Shown: piece by piece, positions 10,098 to 21,224 of the stretch
Numbering within the stretch: position 1 is the first letter of the stretch
How the letters are laid out: each line of letters opens with the position of its first letter
Source: Petaurus breviceps papuanus
Taxonomy: Eukaryota; Chordata; Mammalia; Diprotodontia; Petauridae
DNA: 64,000 nt
Reading direction: 5' to 3'
Assembly (NCBI GenBank): GCA_028583685.1
Contig: JAMXIF010000032.1
Coordinates: forward strand, 1,929,644-1,993,643
Program-made: the position numbers and the translations under genes
The notes under the pieces: generated by a model
Seen by the model: only the letters and a program-made list of their open reading frames with translations
Told to the model about the DNA's origin: nothing
Database searches by the model: none

Positions 10098-10420
10098 CAG
10101 TTATCTTTCCACATTGTGACTTTCCCCATCATGATTTCAATATATTGTGGGTTGACATAAAAAATTAAATGAGAATTTGGGGGGAGTTTTGCAGAAGCTG
10201 CAAGTGACGCATGCATGAAGACCTGCAGATGACACAGAAATTATGAACCAAATACTTAACCCACATTTTACAATAAGCTACTGTAACCACCCAATAAAAG
10301 AAAAAGAAGAAAAAAGTCAGACTTCTCTGGTACAAAGGGAGGGTCAAAAAGTTTTACAGGGATTTTCCAGATCGCTGGGGTCCCACACCATTAACCCCTG
10401 TGATGTGGAAAGGATGACTA
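10098..10420. mobile_element. TcMar/Tigger-like MITE with TA target site
   Basis: The left end 'cagttatctttccacat' and the reverse complement of the right end ('tagtcatcctttccacat') match except for a few substitutions and one single-base gap. TA dinucleotides flank both ends (10096-10097 and 10421-10422), as for Tc1/mariner elements. The 323-bp interior encodes nothing. Family name not determined. Confidence 0.75.
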
Positions 10421-10422
10421 TA

Positions 10423-10905
10423 GTAACTGACAAAAATATAGACCAGTGAACAAACCAGAGGCCACATATGTCACACTTTCTATAAGAAATTTTCTTCTTG
10501 CCAGATACTAAGCTGAGGTAAAGAAAATTAGAACATTTACTACAGGTTCCATGCTTTGACAAGAGTGAGGGGAGAAGATCCAATGACACTATTCACTTCA
10601 GCAGTGATTCAGGGAAACAGTGGGGTGGGTGCAAAAAAAAAAAGCTGACTTCATTAGCTAGTGCTAAAAAGACAAAAATGAAAACAAACCTCAAGGTTGC
10701 CTAAGGACAGTTAATTTAACAAACTCATTTGGTCTGGGGCCCAGTCTACTCTAAGTTGTTTGAGGGGGTAAGGAAGGACAGACATTTTAGAATGATTTCA
10801 CTTGTATTAAATTAGAGTGAGACCTTAGGCACTCAACCTCCTTTCAGAAATGGACTCTTCTTGCAGAGATTGGGTATCTAAAGTTTAACAGGTTCTACCA
10901 TTCAG
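10423..10905. other. Single-copy DNA
   Basis: No repeat recognised; an A-tract lies near 10633-10643. Confidence 0.45.
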
Positions 10906-10907
10906 CA

Positions 10908-11105
10908 AATCAACAAGAATTTATCATTAACCCCCTTTTCACTTTTTTGCTCTGAGTGTTCCTTGAAGCCATTAAAATTAAACCACTTATTACCCATATC
11001 AGGCACTATGCTAAGAGCTGTGCCTACAAAATAAAAGTCAGCCCATTCCCTAAAGTGGTCTACATTCTAATGGAGAGACAACATGTACATACGGAGATGA
11101 TGGGA
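10908..11105 (-). mobile_element. L2 3' end, antisense, with a small insertion
   Basis: 'caacaagaatttat' (10911) and 'caggcactatgctaagagct' (about 11001) are adjacent in normal L2 3' ends but here are separated by about 65 bp alike to 8503-8560. 'cattctaatggagagacaac' continues the L2 order. Confidence 0.6.
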
Positions 11106-11147
11106 AGTTGAAGGACAATTTTTCACTGCTGGACAGAAATGAAAAAT

Positions 11148-11345
11148 TAAAAACTTTTATTAAGCACTTTATTTTGTGCAAAGTCCTGAAGATATAAATA
11201 GAAAAATAAGATATTCCCTCCTTTCAAGGAACATACAGTCTAATGGGGGAGATAATGTACATATGGAAGATTTCAGTGGCAAGGGAAATGGGAAAGTTGC
11301 ATGGTTCTTAGCACGATACAGCAAAGCAGATGGTAATCTCTTCTT
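11148..11345 (-). mobile_element. L2 3' end, second antisense copy
   Basis: 'aacttttattaagcacttta', 'ctttcaaggaacatacagtc' and 'taatgggggagataatgtac' follow antisense L2 3'UTR order. The right boundary is uncertain. Confidence 0.6.
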
Positions 11346-12394
11346 TAATGTAATTTCCACTGATAAAATCTCATCAATTTTCAAGAAAAAAGAAACATTC
11401 TACTTCCATATAAACAGCTGCTAGATAACCCACTCCCCTACCCCCAAAAAGTTTTAAAATAATTTTTATCTGCATAGAGCTAACCAGGCCAGGATTAAAA
11501 TATTCAGCAGAGAGGAATCTGTCATTTCCCTGGTGCCTGAGAAAATAATAACTAGCAGGATTCAGTAGTTATCCCAGTTGGGGGCTTTCCTGATATGTGA
11601 AGTACAAGGGCTTATCTACAGAGAATAAGTTCCCAAATTCCATATTTCCGGATCTAGGACCCTTTTGTGTGGGTTTATAGGTAGTGCCCTGACCTGGTGT
11701 TCCTGGCAGTAAGAGACTAAGAAATGGGCAACTTAAATGATTCTGTGAAAGTGAGCACACACCCATTGAGAGTAGCAGATGGAGGAGGCACTCTTGTCTA
11801 GAAAACATTGGATCCTATCACTGATATATGTGGTCATCACTGTACAATCAAAGCAGAAATGTAACCCAGAGACAGGATATTTCAGACCAACAAGAAGAGA
11901 ATTGCTTAGTCTGTGATTCTTTCCCAAAGAGAACTGATTGACCATCAGGTATCTTTTGCCAAACTCAGATGAACACACATTTTCTGAGGAAATTGGCCAG
12001 CTTTTGCTATGGAAACCCCAGCATTAGTTCTCACGGTTCATCCTTGAATTCTGTCTCAGAGGTAAAAGTCAATATTGTGAAAATGTTGGAGTGTGTGGGA
12101 AGAAAATATTTCTAGCAAGATAAGCCTTGGCTGAGAGGTTCTGATTTGGTATGAAGACCTAGATGGCCCTTAGTATTCCTGGCCTCATTCCCTTTCTCTT
12201 TTTGCCCTAAATTGTGACCCCAATTTAGCATTCTATACCAGCATAATCTGTCACTATGCATTTGAGCTGTGTTGCCCCCAAATATTTGATGAAGTGGATC
12301 CAGAGCTATTCAGCCATGCATCTGGTAAATATAAACCATAGGTTTTTGTTTTTTTGTCATGTGGATACGAGACATTTTGTCTCCAACCTAAGCT
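11346..12394. other. Single-copy DNA, about 1 kb
   Basis: No repeat recognised until weak L2-like sequence begins near 12180-12390. No exon-like open frame with credible splice sites seen. Confidence 0.45.
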
Positions 12395-12890
12395 TCTTTA
12401 TACAGGTGGCCAACCCCCTGAAATGTTCTTCTTCCTTGACTATGCACTCAAAATCCTTAGAAACAGATGTGATTTTATCAGTGGAAATGACATGAAGGAG
12501 GATGAATTACCATTATCTTTGCTCCTGTATCCTAAAGGACCATGGAAACTTCCCATTGGACTTGCAGTTGAAACCTCTTATGTGTTATTTCTCCCTATTA
12601 GAATGTGAGCTCCTTGAGAGCAATAACTGACTTTACTGGGAGCGGCTAGGGGGTGCAGCGAATAGAGCACCAGCCCTGGAATCAGGAGGACCTGAGTACA
12701 AATCCGGCCTCAGACACTTAACACTTACTAGCTATGTGACCTTGGGCAAGTCACTTAACCCCAACTGCCCTGCCTTCTCCCTCCAAAAAGCAAAAGCAAA
12801 CAAACAAAAAAGAAACTACTTTACTGGTCTATGTAGATCTTCACTGCTTTAATACATAACATTTAATAAATGTTTCATTCATTCATTCAC
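12395..12890 (+). mobile_element. L2 3' end, interrupted by a young SINE
   Basis: 'ctgaaatgttcttcttcctt', 'gaatgtgagctccttgagag' and, after the SINE, 'aataaatgtttcattcattc' make the usual L2 3'UTR order. The SINE at 12640-12817 splits it. Confidence 0.7.
12640..12817 (+). mobile_element. Young tRNA-SINE inside L2
   Basis: Full head ('gcggctagggggtgcag'), B-box and A-rich tail. The exact 10-bp repeat 'actttactgg' flanks it (12630-12639, 12818-12827). Confidence 0.93.
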
Positions 12891-13125
12891 TCACGGTATG
12901 GGTTAGTTGCTACTTTCTTTCATAAGGCTTTTACTGATTCCCAGTCCCTCCCAAAGATGACAGGGCTTCTTTATGAACTTACTTTTGATTTCATTGTACA
13001 TCTTTAAATGTTGCACCCCTCTACCAGGATGTGAGCCTTTTGAGAGCAGTTACTATTTCTTCTTTGTTTTGTTTTGTTTTGTTTTTCCATGCATAGCCCC
13101 TGGAATAGTGTCTGATACAGAACAG
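12891..13125 (+). mobile_element. L2 3'UTR fragment
   Basis: 'ggcttttactgattcccagt' matches the L2 'gaagcctttcctgattccc' block; 'ggatgtgagccttttgagag' and 'agcccctggaatagtgtctg' follow. A TTTTG-rich run lies near 13057-13086. Confidence 0.6.
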
Positions 13126-13199
13126 GTAGATGACAAAAATTGGATTTTTATCCTATTGAAGTGTATATTTGCTTCACAGTAGATTGTAACAAGTCAACA

Positions 13200-13480
13200 A
13201 TTCAAAAATAATTTGTAAAGAGCTTATTATGTGTTAGGCATTGTGCTAAGTGCTGGGGTAACAGCACTTAGTCAAGGAGATCAGAAGCTAGTAGTTGAGA
13301 GGGTATGCACAAAAACTGTATAAGCAAGATATAAACAGGATAAATTGCAAACAATGGTATAGGGAAGGGACTAGCATTAAGGGAGAATGGAAAAGTTTTC
13401 TTGTTGAAGGTGGGATGTTAGCAGGAACCTGGAGGAAACTAAGAGACAGAGATGAGGAAGGGAAGTGTTACAAATGGCAG
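13200..13480 (-). mobile_element. L2, antisense, marsupial-type 3' region
   Basis: 'taggcattgtgctaagtgct' is followed by 'gggaagggactagcattaag' and 'ttgaaggtgggatgttagca'. The same order recurs at 44300-44572, so both belong to one L2 subfamily. Confidence 0.75.
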
Positions 13481-13632
13481 AAAGGAGTCATAGAATTGGC
13501 TAGCATCTGTGCAAATCAACCCCTCTGGTAAAACTGGTATGAATGCTGGAGGTTTCTGACCTCCTAAAATAGATACTATTTAGTTTAAATGTATATCTTA
13601 AGTGGTATTTGTTTCCAGTGATCCCCAAAGTT

Positions 13633-13692
13633 GTTACTTGTCCTTCATTTTCAAAGATCAGTGACATCGCGGGATGATGACCTGACCCCTAT
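13633..13692 (+). mobile_element. Fragment of an unclassified interspersed repeat
   Basis: 'acttgtccttcattttcaaa' and 'gacatcgcgggatgatgacc' match, in reverse, the longer copy at 47567-47812. I recognise it as a common marsupial repeat but cannot name the family. Confidence 0.5.
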
Positions 13693-13734
13693 CATCTGAA
13701 ATGGTATGTTTCATTCTCTGAAGCAGACTGTAGA

Positions 13735-14100
13735 ATATCAGAAATGGAAATCATATTAAAAATCATTTAGTCCAGGGGTTCTTCAAATGGAGTCCATGGG
13801 CCCCTCCTAAGGAGGAGTTCATGGATAGATTTGAGGGGGGTCTATAAAATTGGATGGGAAAACAAAATAGATCTTTATTTTCACTAACCTCTAACTGCAA
13901 TTTAACATTTCTTTCCATTATATTTTTAATAATTTTTTTTACTCTAAGAAAGGGGTTCATAGGTTTTGCCACATTGCTAAAGGGATCCATGACACAAAAA
14001 TGGTTGAGCCCTTGATCTAGTCTAATGCCATAATTTTACAGATAAAGAGACCGAGATTGAGAGAAATAAAGGTAATTAATGTCTGACCCAAAATTAGAAC
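13735..14100 (-). mobile_element. CORE-SINE, antisense, split by a hAT element
   Basis: 'aaaaatcatttagtc' before the hAT and 'taatgccataattttacaga' after it join to the usual 'aggtcatctagtccaacccc..attttacagatgagg' order. The hAT target duplication is part of this SINE. Confidence 0.75.
13773..14014. mobile_element. hAT-type MITE with 8-bp target duplication, inside a CORE-SINE
   Basis: It starts 'caggggttcttcaa' and ends 'tggttgagcccttg', inverted with mismatches. Flanks 'atttagtc' (13765-13772) and 'atctagtc' (14015-14022) match at 7 of 8 bases. Internal phrases 'ttattttcactaacctctaa' and 'gggatccatgacac' link it to the family seen at 21690. Confidence 0.87.
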
Positions 14101-15376
14101 TTTTTTTTAAAAATAAGGTTAGATCTCTTCCTAAATTGGAAATATGGCAGCTGCTCACAGACTCAATCTCAGTACCGATTGACAAAGGAACTTTGAACTT
14201 CTGTTTCTATCCTGGACCAGTTTGTCTCTCCTTAATCAACATAGTGACCCCTAACTCCTTAGAAGTCACTGTATTAATGTCAGACTTAGTGGGGACACTT
14301 GAAAGTCTCTTACAGCTCAGAACTCCTGAACTCAAGAGGTTGCCTAGCCTCAGACTCCCTGGTAGCTGTAATTAGAGGTGTATAACAGCACTTGGCCCAA
14401 TTCAGTATTCTTTCCAATATTACCTACTGATCCCAGACTTGGGGATTCTTGACTATCAGATCAGATACCTCACCTGAAGGTATATGCTTTCTGTTCTACC
14501 CTACCTATCTGAGTGGATATTTAGTGTCCATTGGGACAGTTGGGAAATACTTGGGGAATGCCAATATAGAGAGAGTATTAAGTGCACAGTACAGCACTTG
14601 AGGAAGACAAATAGCCAAGCACATTGGACTGAGCTGTAACTCATGTTTACAGCCAGCCTTAGCTCTTTTGCCAGGGTTTGGGATTTCTCTTGATAACTAC
14701 ATTAGCATTGATGGAGGAGCTTCCAAATGGCTTGTACCCAGCATTTACAGGAAAAATGCAAGGTGATCTAAAATTGACTCTAATGGTTGCTTGCAAGAAG
14801 AGATAAATCACAGGCCCCCAGAAGAATAGAGAGAAAAGGGAGAAGTTACTGTTATGCTGAGTTGCAGAGAATGTTCTCACCATTCATGAGACTGGATAGA
14901 TGAGAAAATCTGAAACCTAAAAGAAAGGAAAGTTAGCTGTCTCCAGATCTGGCATCCCCCCTCCCCAGGGAATCTCATTGTTAATCTCTAAGTTGCTACT
15001 CAATTTGGGGGTCTGTGAATGAATATTTGGCTCTTAGGATTTCAAAAGGAGAATTTCCTTTCCCAAGAATCTATGCTAGATCGAACAACAAGAGGCAGAG
15101 TTTATAACTGTGATAGAAGCCACTGTTTGTTTCTAGAAACTTAATGCCCCAATATAGAAAATGGCGTAGAGGAACTTGACCCACATCTAGAAACTCCAGC
15201 CTCTGCTGCCCCATCAATCCAGCATGGATCAAGGTGAAACTCCATCAAAAGGAAGACCTTTAGTGTACAAAGAGCATACAGAAAAATGACTATTAGTTTG
15301 GGATTCCTAGATATTCTAAACTAATTTTTAACTGTTAATAAATTAAGGAGATGGTACCAGTAACTGTATAAATCAT
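14101..15376. other. Single-copy DNA, about 1.3 kb
   Basis: No repeat recognised. Open frames of up to about 98 codons (14079-14375 +) show no motif I recognise and no splice context, so I do not call them genes. Confidence 0.45.
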
Positions 15377-16375
15377 TAATAATAATAATAATAATTAATA
15401 TGACACTTCAAGGTTCATGAAGTTTACAAATTTTATTTTGTTTTGTCCTCATAGCATCTCTGGAAGATGGAAGCTATTATCATCTCCCTTTTATAGTTAA
15501 AGAAAGTGAGGGGGATCGATGTTTAGTGGCTTGCCTAGGGTGACACATCTATGAAGCGTCTGAAGTAGTATTAGAACTCTCTAATTTGAAACTATGCCCA
15601 AGGGGTCATAAAACTACATATCCTTTAATCCAACAATATTACTACTAGATCTGTATCCCAAAGAGATCATAAAAAGGGGAAAAGATCCATATTTGCAAAA
15701 ATACTTATAGGAGTTCTTTTCATAGTGGCACAGAATTAGAAATTAAGGGAATGCTGATCAATTAGGGAATGTCTGAACAAGTTATGGTATATGAATGCAA
15801 TAGAGTACTCTTGTGCTATAAGAAATGACAAACAGGTGGATTTCAGAAAAACCTGGAAAGACTTACATGAATTGATGCTGAGTGAAGTGAGCAGAACCAG
15901 GAGAACATTGTATATAGTAACAGCAACATTGTATAATGATCAACTATGACAAATTTATCTCTTCTCAACAATGTAATAATCCAAGACGATTTAATCCCAA
16001 GGGATTTGTGGTAGAAAATGCTGACCACTTCTGGAGAAAGAACTATGGAGTCTGAGTGCAGCTCAAAGTATACTGTTTTTACTTGATTTTTTTCTTTCTT
16101 TCTCTTTGTTTTTACCTTTTGTTCTAAGCTTTCTTTCACAACATGACTAATGTAACATGTACATTGTGCATGTATAAGCTATATCAGATTGCTTGCTTAT
16201 CTTGGGGAGGGTGGAGGGAAGGGAAAGAGGGAAAACAAATTTGGAATTCAAAATCTTACAGATATGAATAGTGAAAACTATGTTTACATGCAATTGGAAA
16301 AACAAATACTATTAAGGATTAGAACTCTGATCTTCCCAAGTCCTGGTTTAACACTCTATCCATTGAGCTGCTGAT
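15377..16375 (-). mobile_element. CORE-SINE, antisense, split by an L1 insertion
   Basis: Left part 15377-15580 opens with an (AAT)n run and 'gcttgcctagggtgacacat'. The right part 16318-16375 ends 'cactctatccattgagctgc'. The L1 at 15581-16317 separates them with an 11-bp duplication of SINE sequence. Confidence 0.85.
15581..16317 (+). mobile_element. 5'-truncated L1 3' end with 11-bp target duplication
   Basis: It begins shortly before a stretch that reads ILLLDLYPKEIIK, related to the L1 ORF2p C-terminal block PLLGIYPKD, and runs through the 3'UTR to a weak A-rich end. 'attagaactct' flanks it exactly (15570-15580, 16318-16328). The ORF2 part is broken by stops and is not functional. Confidence 0.9.
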
Positions 16376-16377
16376 AA

Positions 16378-17370
16378 GTAGTCAACAAAAATTTATTAAG
16401 CATTGACCATATATTAGTCCCTGCATTCATCACTGGAGATATGCTAAGACAAAAGTAATATTGGCCCTGTCCTGCAAGAACTTACATTCTAATAGAAAAA
16501 CAACATGTACCTATATGAATATCTTCAGAATACATATATGATGAAAACAAGTTAGTTTTGGAAGGAGGCCCCTAGTAACTAGGGAACTTTCTGAAAGAAG
16601 TAGGACTGAATCTTTTAGGAAACCAGGGACTCTCAGAGCTGGAAATGAGGAGGGAGTTCATTCTAGGCATGGAGCACAGATAGTGCAAAGGAACAAAGAT
16701 GAGAGACTGATCTTAGAACAAAGAATAAGATGATATGAGTGGAAGGCACAGTTGAAGGAGGGGAATAAAGTATAAAAAAGGCTTTAAAAGTGGGAAGGAA
16801 ACAGGTTTTAAAGAACTTTAAGTACCAAACAGAGGAATTTATATTTGATCCAGAAATTATAGGACATACTTGGATTTTGTTGAGGGATGAGGGAGGAAGG
16901 TAATGTGATCTGATTTGTAACTTAGGAAATGACTGGTGTGGAGGACAGGTTGGAGTGAAGAAAGGCTTCAGTCAGGACCATCAATGGGAAGACTATTGAC
17001 CTAGACCATGACCAGGTCATGAGGGCTTGAACCAGGCTGAGGGATGTGTGAGGAGAGAGAAGAGAGCAGATGGGAGAGATCTTGTACAGATAAAGAAGAA
17101 AAGATTTGGAAACTTTGAATATGTGAGATGAGAATGAGAAATTGAGTGACACTGAGGGTGTAAATGTGGATGACTTGAAGGATCGTGGTGCATGGTACCC
17201 TCAACACTAATAGGGACATGTGGAGGTGGGGAGTGAATAGGTGGGTAATGATAATAGTTCTATTTCAGACATGCTGACTTTGAGATGGCCTTCAGGACAT
17301 CTAGTATGACATGATTAATAGGTAATTGACGATGTGGGACTGTGGTTCAGGAGAGAATTTGTAGAGCTTT
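16378..17370 (-). mobile_element. L2, antisense, about 1 kb
   Basis: From 'caacaaaaatttattaagca' (3' end) through 'cttacattctaatagaaaaa', 'gttcattctaggcatggagc', 'gaggaatttatatttgatcc' and 'tcatgagggcttgaaccagg' to 'agacatgctgactttgagat'. This is the antisense of the L2 3'UTR and C-terminal ORF2. It is the longest continuous L2 in the window. Confidence 0.85.
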
Positions 17371-17554
17371 TGTTTTTCCATAAGTTGGTTGTTGATTAAA
17401 GAATATTTCTTGATTGAAAAAAATGTTAATTCTTACATTAATTGTGATGAAAGACTCTTTTCCTGCTAGCAAAAACAGAAATAGAATTTGGAAAGAGGCA
17501 AAAAAAATGTCTGAAAAATTATGAAATGAAGTTCCACCTGTTTTATCATGGGAG

Positions 17555-17780
17555 GGAGTGATGGAACTATGGAAAGCGAACTAGCATTGAAGCTAGAGGA
17601 CTTGGATTCTGTTACTACCACTGATTTTAGTACCTGTGTGATAGTAGGTAATTAGTTCAACCTCCCTGGGTTTCAGTTTCCTCACCTGTAAATTTGAAAA
17701 TTGGTTTACATGGCCACTGAGGTCCCTTCCAGCTCTATATTTAAGAGCTTATGAGTCTGAGGATCTGGGTTCAATTACTT
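17555..17780 (+). mobile_element. CORE-SINE, sense, with 3' extension
   Basis: 'ttagtacctgtgtgatagta', 'ggtttcagtttcctcacctg' and the extension 'ggtcccttccagctctatat' appear in order. Confidence 0.75.
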
Positions 17781-18517
17781 AATACTGGATTCATAGTACC
17801 TGGATGATCTTCCATTTTCCCCTAAATCCATGATTGTTAGCTCTTTCAAGGAAGATCCAGTTTGTGATGATTTCAAGATTCCAGTGTTCTTCATTGTATG
17901 ATTCCTTCCTTTTGAGGATTCACCTTCTTCAATATCACCATCTGCTATCTCTGCTGTCTAATACTGCAGTGTTAAACCTGTCAGTGTTGGAAAGACAATC
18001 CCAGAAATGAAGCTATCTATGGTGACTTGACTTTAGCTATTTTTGATGGTTGTTACCATGCATGCCAAGACTGTCACTCAGCAGTTTTCCACATAGATTT
18101 TCCATGAGCAAAAATGAGCTCTGATCCTGTACATCTGTTGTTTAGTAATTTTGATTTAATCTGTCAGATGTAACTTAAGTATCCAGCCTGGCTATACAAG
18201 TCTGAATGTCATTCTCCAGACCTAATTTGATTAACTTTTTAAATATTCAAACATTTTAATTTGGAGGCTTAAAAATAGATGATGCATGTCAGTTAAAAGT
18301 GAAATAATTTTTAAACAAATAGGTTATTTGTGGTTGGAATTTAATGGGTCATTAGGAACACAAAGGGGCCCCTCTAGGCATAGTTTTTCCTTGCTTGCAT
18401 ACTTTGGAAGCAGTATGACTTTGCTATTTTTTGTACTCCCCATACTAATCTTGATGGTGACCTCTTTTCTCCCCACTTTAAGTAAATAGTATCAGGAGTA
18501 ACTTTGCCCAGCATGGG

Positions 18518-18519
<2 letters not shown>
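17781..18519. other. Single-copy DNA with a near-palindrome
   Basis: No repeat recognised. 'taatactgcagtgtta' (17959-17974) is a palindrome apart from one symmetric mismatched pair. No supporting hairpin precursor is evident. Confidence 0.45.

Positions 18520-18571
<52 letters not shown>
18520..18571. repeat. (CA)n microsatellite
   Basis: Pure AC array of about 50 bp with one leading CG. Confidence 0.97.
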
Positions 18572-18575
<4 letters not shown>

Positions 18576-18796
18576 CATCAGTAGATGGTCAACCTTCTGA
18601 TTGATGATAAGACTCTCCAAATTTAACTAGGCTGGGGTTCAGATTATAATCTGTAGACAGGCCCTCATTCAAAGACTGTCGAACTTGGCAGAACCTGTCA
18701 AACCTTTTAGTCTATTGTTGTAGGCTTTAAAAAGATACTATCACCTGCATATCATGATGGGGGATTAGAGTAACACCTTATGGAGGGATAGATTTC

Positions 18797-18905
18797 ATAC
18801 ATACATACATATATGCATACATATGTATATAAATCCATATAGTATATACATAGATTTATAAACAAACCCATATATTTTATAAATATGCATGCATATCATA
18901 TAGAG
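18797..18905. repeat. CATA/TA-rich low-complexity tract
   Basis: 'catacatacata' followed by AT-rich sequence with several 'atatgcat' motifs. Confidence 0.8.
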
Positions 18906-19289
18906 AGAATCTTTATTATGCCACCACCTATTTTTCAAAAGCTTATACTCTTTTTTTTCATCCCTGCCTCTCAAATGAAAGCACTCATTCAAAGTTCATT
19001 GGTTCAAAATTCAATGGCCTTTTTTTCACTCCTCATTCTCCTAATTGTTTCTTTGCCATTGTATATTATTGACAACCTCTTTCCTCTTCCGCTTTTTCTT
19101 CTCGGAAATTTCTGTTTCTTAGTTTTCCTCTAATCTGTCAGTTGAATGCTTCTTGGTTTCTATTACTAGTTCATCTTTCTCCTCTCTACTCTCAAAGTTC
19201 TCCTTTTCTCTTCTCTTTTTCCATTTTACTTTCTCTCATTGTAATCTCTCATCTACTTCTGTGATTTGATTTATCATCTTTGTGAATAA

Positions 19290-19735
19290 GGGGAGCAATG
19301 TAGCAAAGTAAAAATAAAAGAGCAAATTTGTACCAGAGGACATGGGTTTAAATCCCTGCTCTGTCATTACCTCTTTGCCCTTGAGCAAGTCACTTAACAT
19401 ATCTGGGTCCCAGTTCATCATCTGAAAAGGAGGAGGTTTGACTAGATGGCCTCTAAAGTTGTTGTTAGGGCAGCTATGTTACACAGTGGATAGAGTACCG
19501 GGCATGGAGGCAGCAAGGCTCATCTTCATGAGTTCAAATTCAACCTCAGACACTCACTATCTCTCTGATCCTGGGCAAGTCACTTTAACCCTAATAAACT
19601 CGAGAAGGAAATCGCAAATCATCCCAATATCTTTACCAAGAAAACCCAAAAGAGGGTTACAGAGAGTTGGACTCAACTGAAACAACTTAAGATCCCTGTC
19701 AAGTATCATTCTAGAATAATTACATAATGTCATGA
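19290..19735 (+). mobile_element. CORE-SINE inside L2, itself hit by an RTE-tailed SINE
   Basis: B-box 'gggtttaaatccctg' and 'gagcaagtcacttaacatat' lie on the left, and the extension 'gatccctgtcaagtatcatt' resumes at about 19690 after the second SINE. Confidence 0.7.
19465..19690 (+). mobile_element. RTE-tailed SINE, full length
   Basis: tRNA-like head 'gggcagctatgttacacagt', core 'cctgggcaagtcactttaac' and an RTE/BovB-type tail 'caatatctttaccaagaaaa ... agagttggactcaactga'. The tail end would have been copied by an RTE LINE. Confidence 0.8.
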
Positions 19736-20159
19736 CTCCTCAAACTATGTATCCAATCCCAATCTCTCCATAGAGCTCTAGTCATTAATTTACTCCTGAC
19801 TACTAAATATTTCTATAATTGATTACACACTGGAATCTCTAACTCAATAAATCCAAAATTAATGTCATTAAATGCCTCCAAAATATAGTCCTCTTTCTGA
19901 TGATGGCCATATTATTTTCCCAGTAAATGGTATTTAGTCTTCTAACTTCCTCCAGGGCAGTGAGTATCTTGATTCCCTCCTTTCATGTCTCCTTTGGGAA
20001 CTTGAACCATAGCATATTCTTCCTCTTTCTTATCTTCATTTTGTACCTTTCTACTAGCTCTGTCTTATTAATTACAAATAACCTTGGGTTATTCAAAAAA
20101 ATTAAATTAAAAAAAGTTTTAAAATGATTTAATCACCAAAAACATTTTAAAGAAAAATC

Positions 20160-20670
20160 CTTCACTTGACATTGCTGTCCCTTTAAATTAATGTCCCATT
20201 TGTTTCTTCCTCTTTATTGATACATTCCTAGAAAGAGTCCATATTCACTGCTTCTGCATGCAGCCTCTTTGTCCTCTGCCATAGAGCCCCACCATTCTGA
20301 AAGAGCTGCTTTCTCAAAGGTTTACAGTTTTCTCTGAATTTATTAATCTGACTGGCTTTTCTCAGTCACCTTTGTGTAGCATTTGACATGTTTATCCATT
20401 ACCTCTTATTCATGGATTGTATTTCTTCCACTGGTTTCCATTAAAGGCTCAGTTCTAGCACCATCCCCTGATGCTCCCAAATCATTAATATTCTCTCGCT
20501 CCTCAAATTATGTCATATTTATTTCCTTATCCTTATACATGTTGCTTTATACCCAATAGTAGGTAAGCCCCTTAAGGTCAGAATCTTTAAATTTTCTCTG
20601 CTTCTTTTATGCCCAACCCATACCTTCTGCGTAGTAGCATCTTAATAAATATTTGTTAGATTGAAAAAGT
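20160..20670 (+). mobile_element. L2 fragment, sense
   Basis: 'gtgtagcatttgacatgttt' matches the L2 RT block around AFDT; 'ggctcagttctagcaccatc' follows. The 3'UTR motif 'agtagcatcttaataaatat' closes the piece, so an internal deletion is likely. Confidence 0.6.
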
Positions 20671-20748
20671 GGAAGAGAAGAAGAAAAAGAAATAGACTAG
20701 CTTCTACTGACTTAAACTTATCACAAAACTTGAAAGTCTGGAAGAACC

Positions 20749-21224
20749 TGTAATGTTAATGTGAGTTGAAGATCTTCCCCACCCATTAATAAGCCTCACG
20801 TGGAGTCTAACAGGAGAAGCTTGATTAGGGGAGGCTTGTTTTTGAGGAAGGTCCACACCTTTTGTTTCTTTGTAATTTGGCAGTAGATCATGAGGGTTGT
20901 GATGCCCTCTGACCCTGAAGAAGTGTATATATACTGTGAGGTTAGCATTTTGCTTTGGGGTTTACTTAGGGGAAGAATGTTCAAGTGATGTAGCCAGATG
21001 AGACTGGGTAGCCATTAAGGAGCCCCTTACCTTTGAAAACCCAGATGCTGGTGCTTCTCTCTCTGGTAACTAACTATGTATGTATGTAATGGTCAGACAT
21101 CTAGAAGTCTTGTCTGTTGGTCTGTTGAATTGTTTTATTTTCTCTATTTTTTGTCTGCTTGTCATTTCTGTTTGTATTTTCTGAAGTTCAGGGTGCTGAC
21201 TTTTTTGCTTGAACTAAGTGAATG

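Larger units (their letters stand above)
18985..20010 (+). mobile_element. L2 reverse-transcriptase region, sense, split by nested SINEs
   Basis: 'tattattgacaacctctttc' corresponds to the L2 codons for an AFDTVDH-like RT motif. 'tctgtttcttagttttcctc' and 'gttctccttttctcttctct' continue the RT order to about 19290. After the SINEs it resumes near 19736 with 'atccaatcccaatctctcca' and runs to 'tcttgattccctcctttcat'. Many stops; a non-functional LINE remnant. Confidence 0.7.

Noticed and set aside
9646-10216. Overlapping open frames of up to 140 codons on both strands
   Set aside because: They follow from the polypyrimidine tract, which has few stop codons on either strand; the peptides are Ser/Leu/Phe or Lys/Arg/Glu runs.
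16922-17219. Minus-strand open frames of 72-76 codons
   Set aside because: Antisense L2 ORF2 remnant.
17959-17974. miR-200-like seed 'taatactg' in a near-palindrome
   Set aside because: Only the first eight bases match, and no precursor-length hairpin surrounds it.
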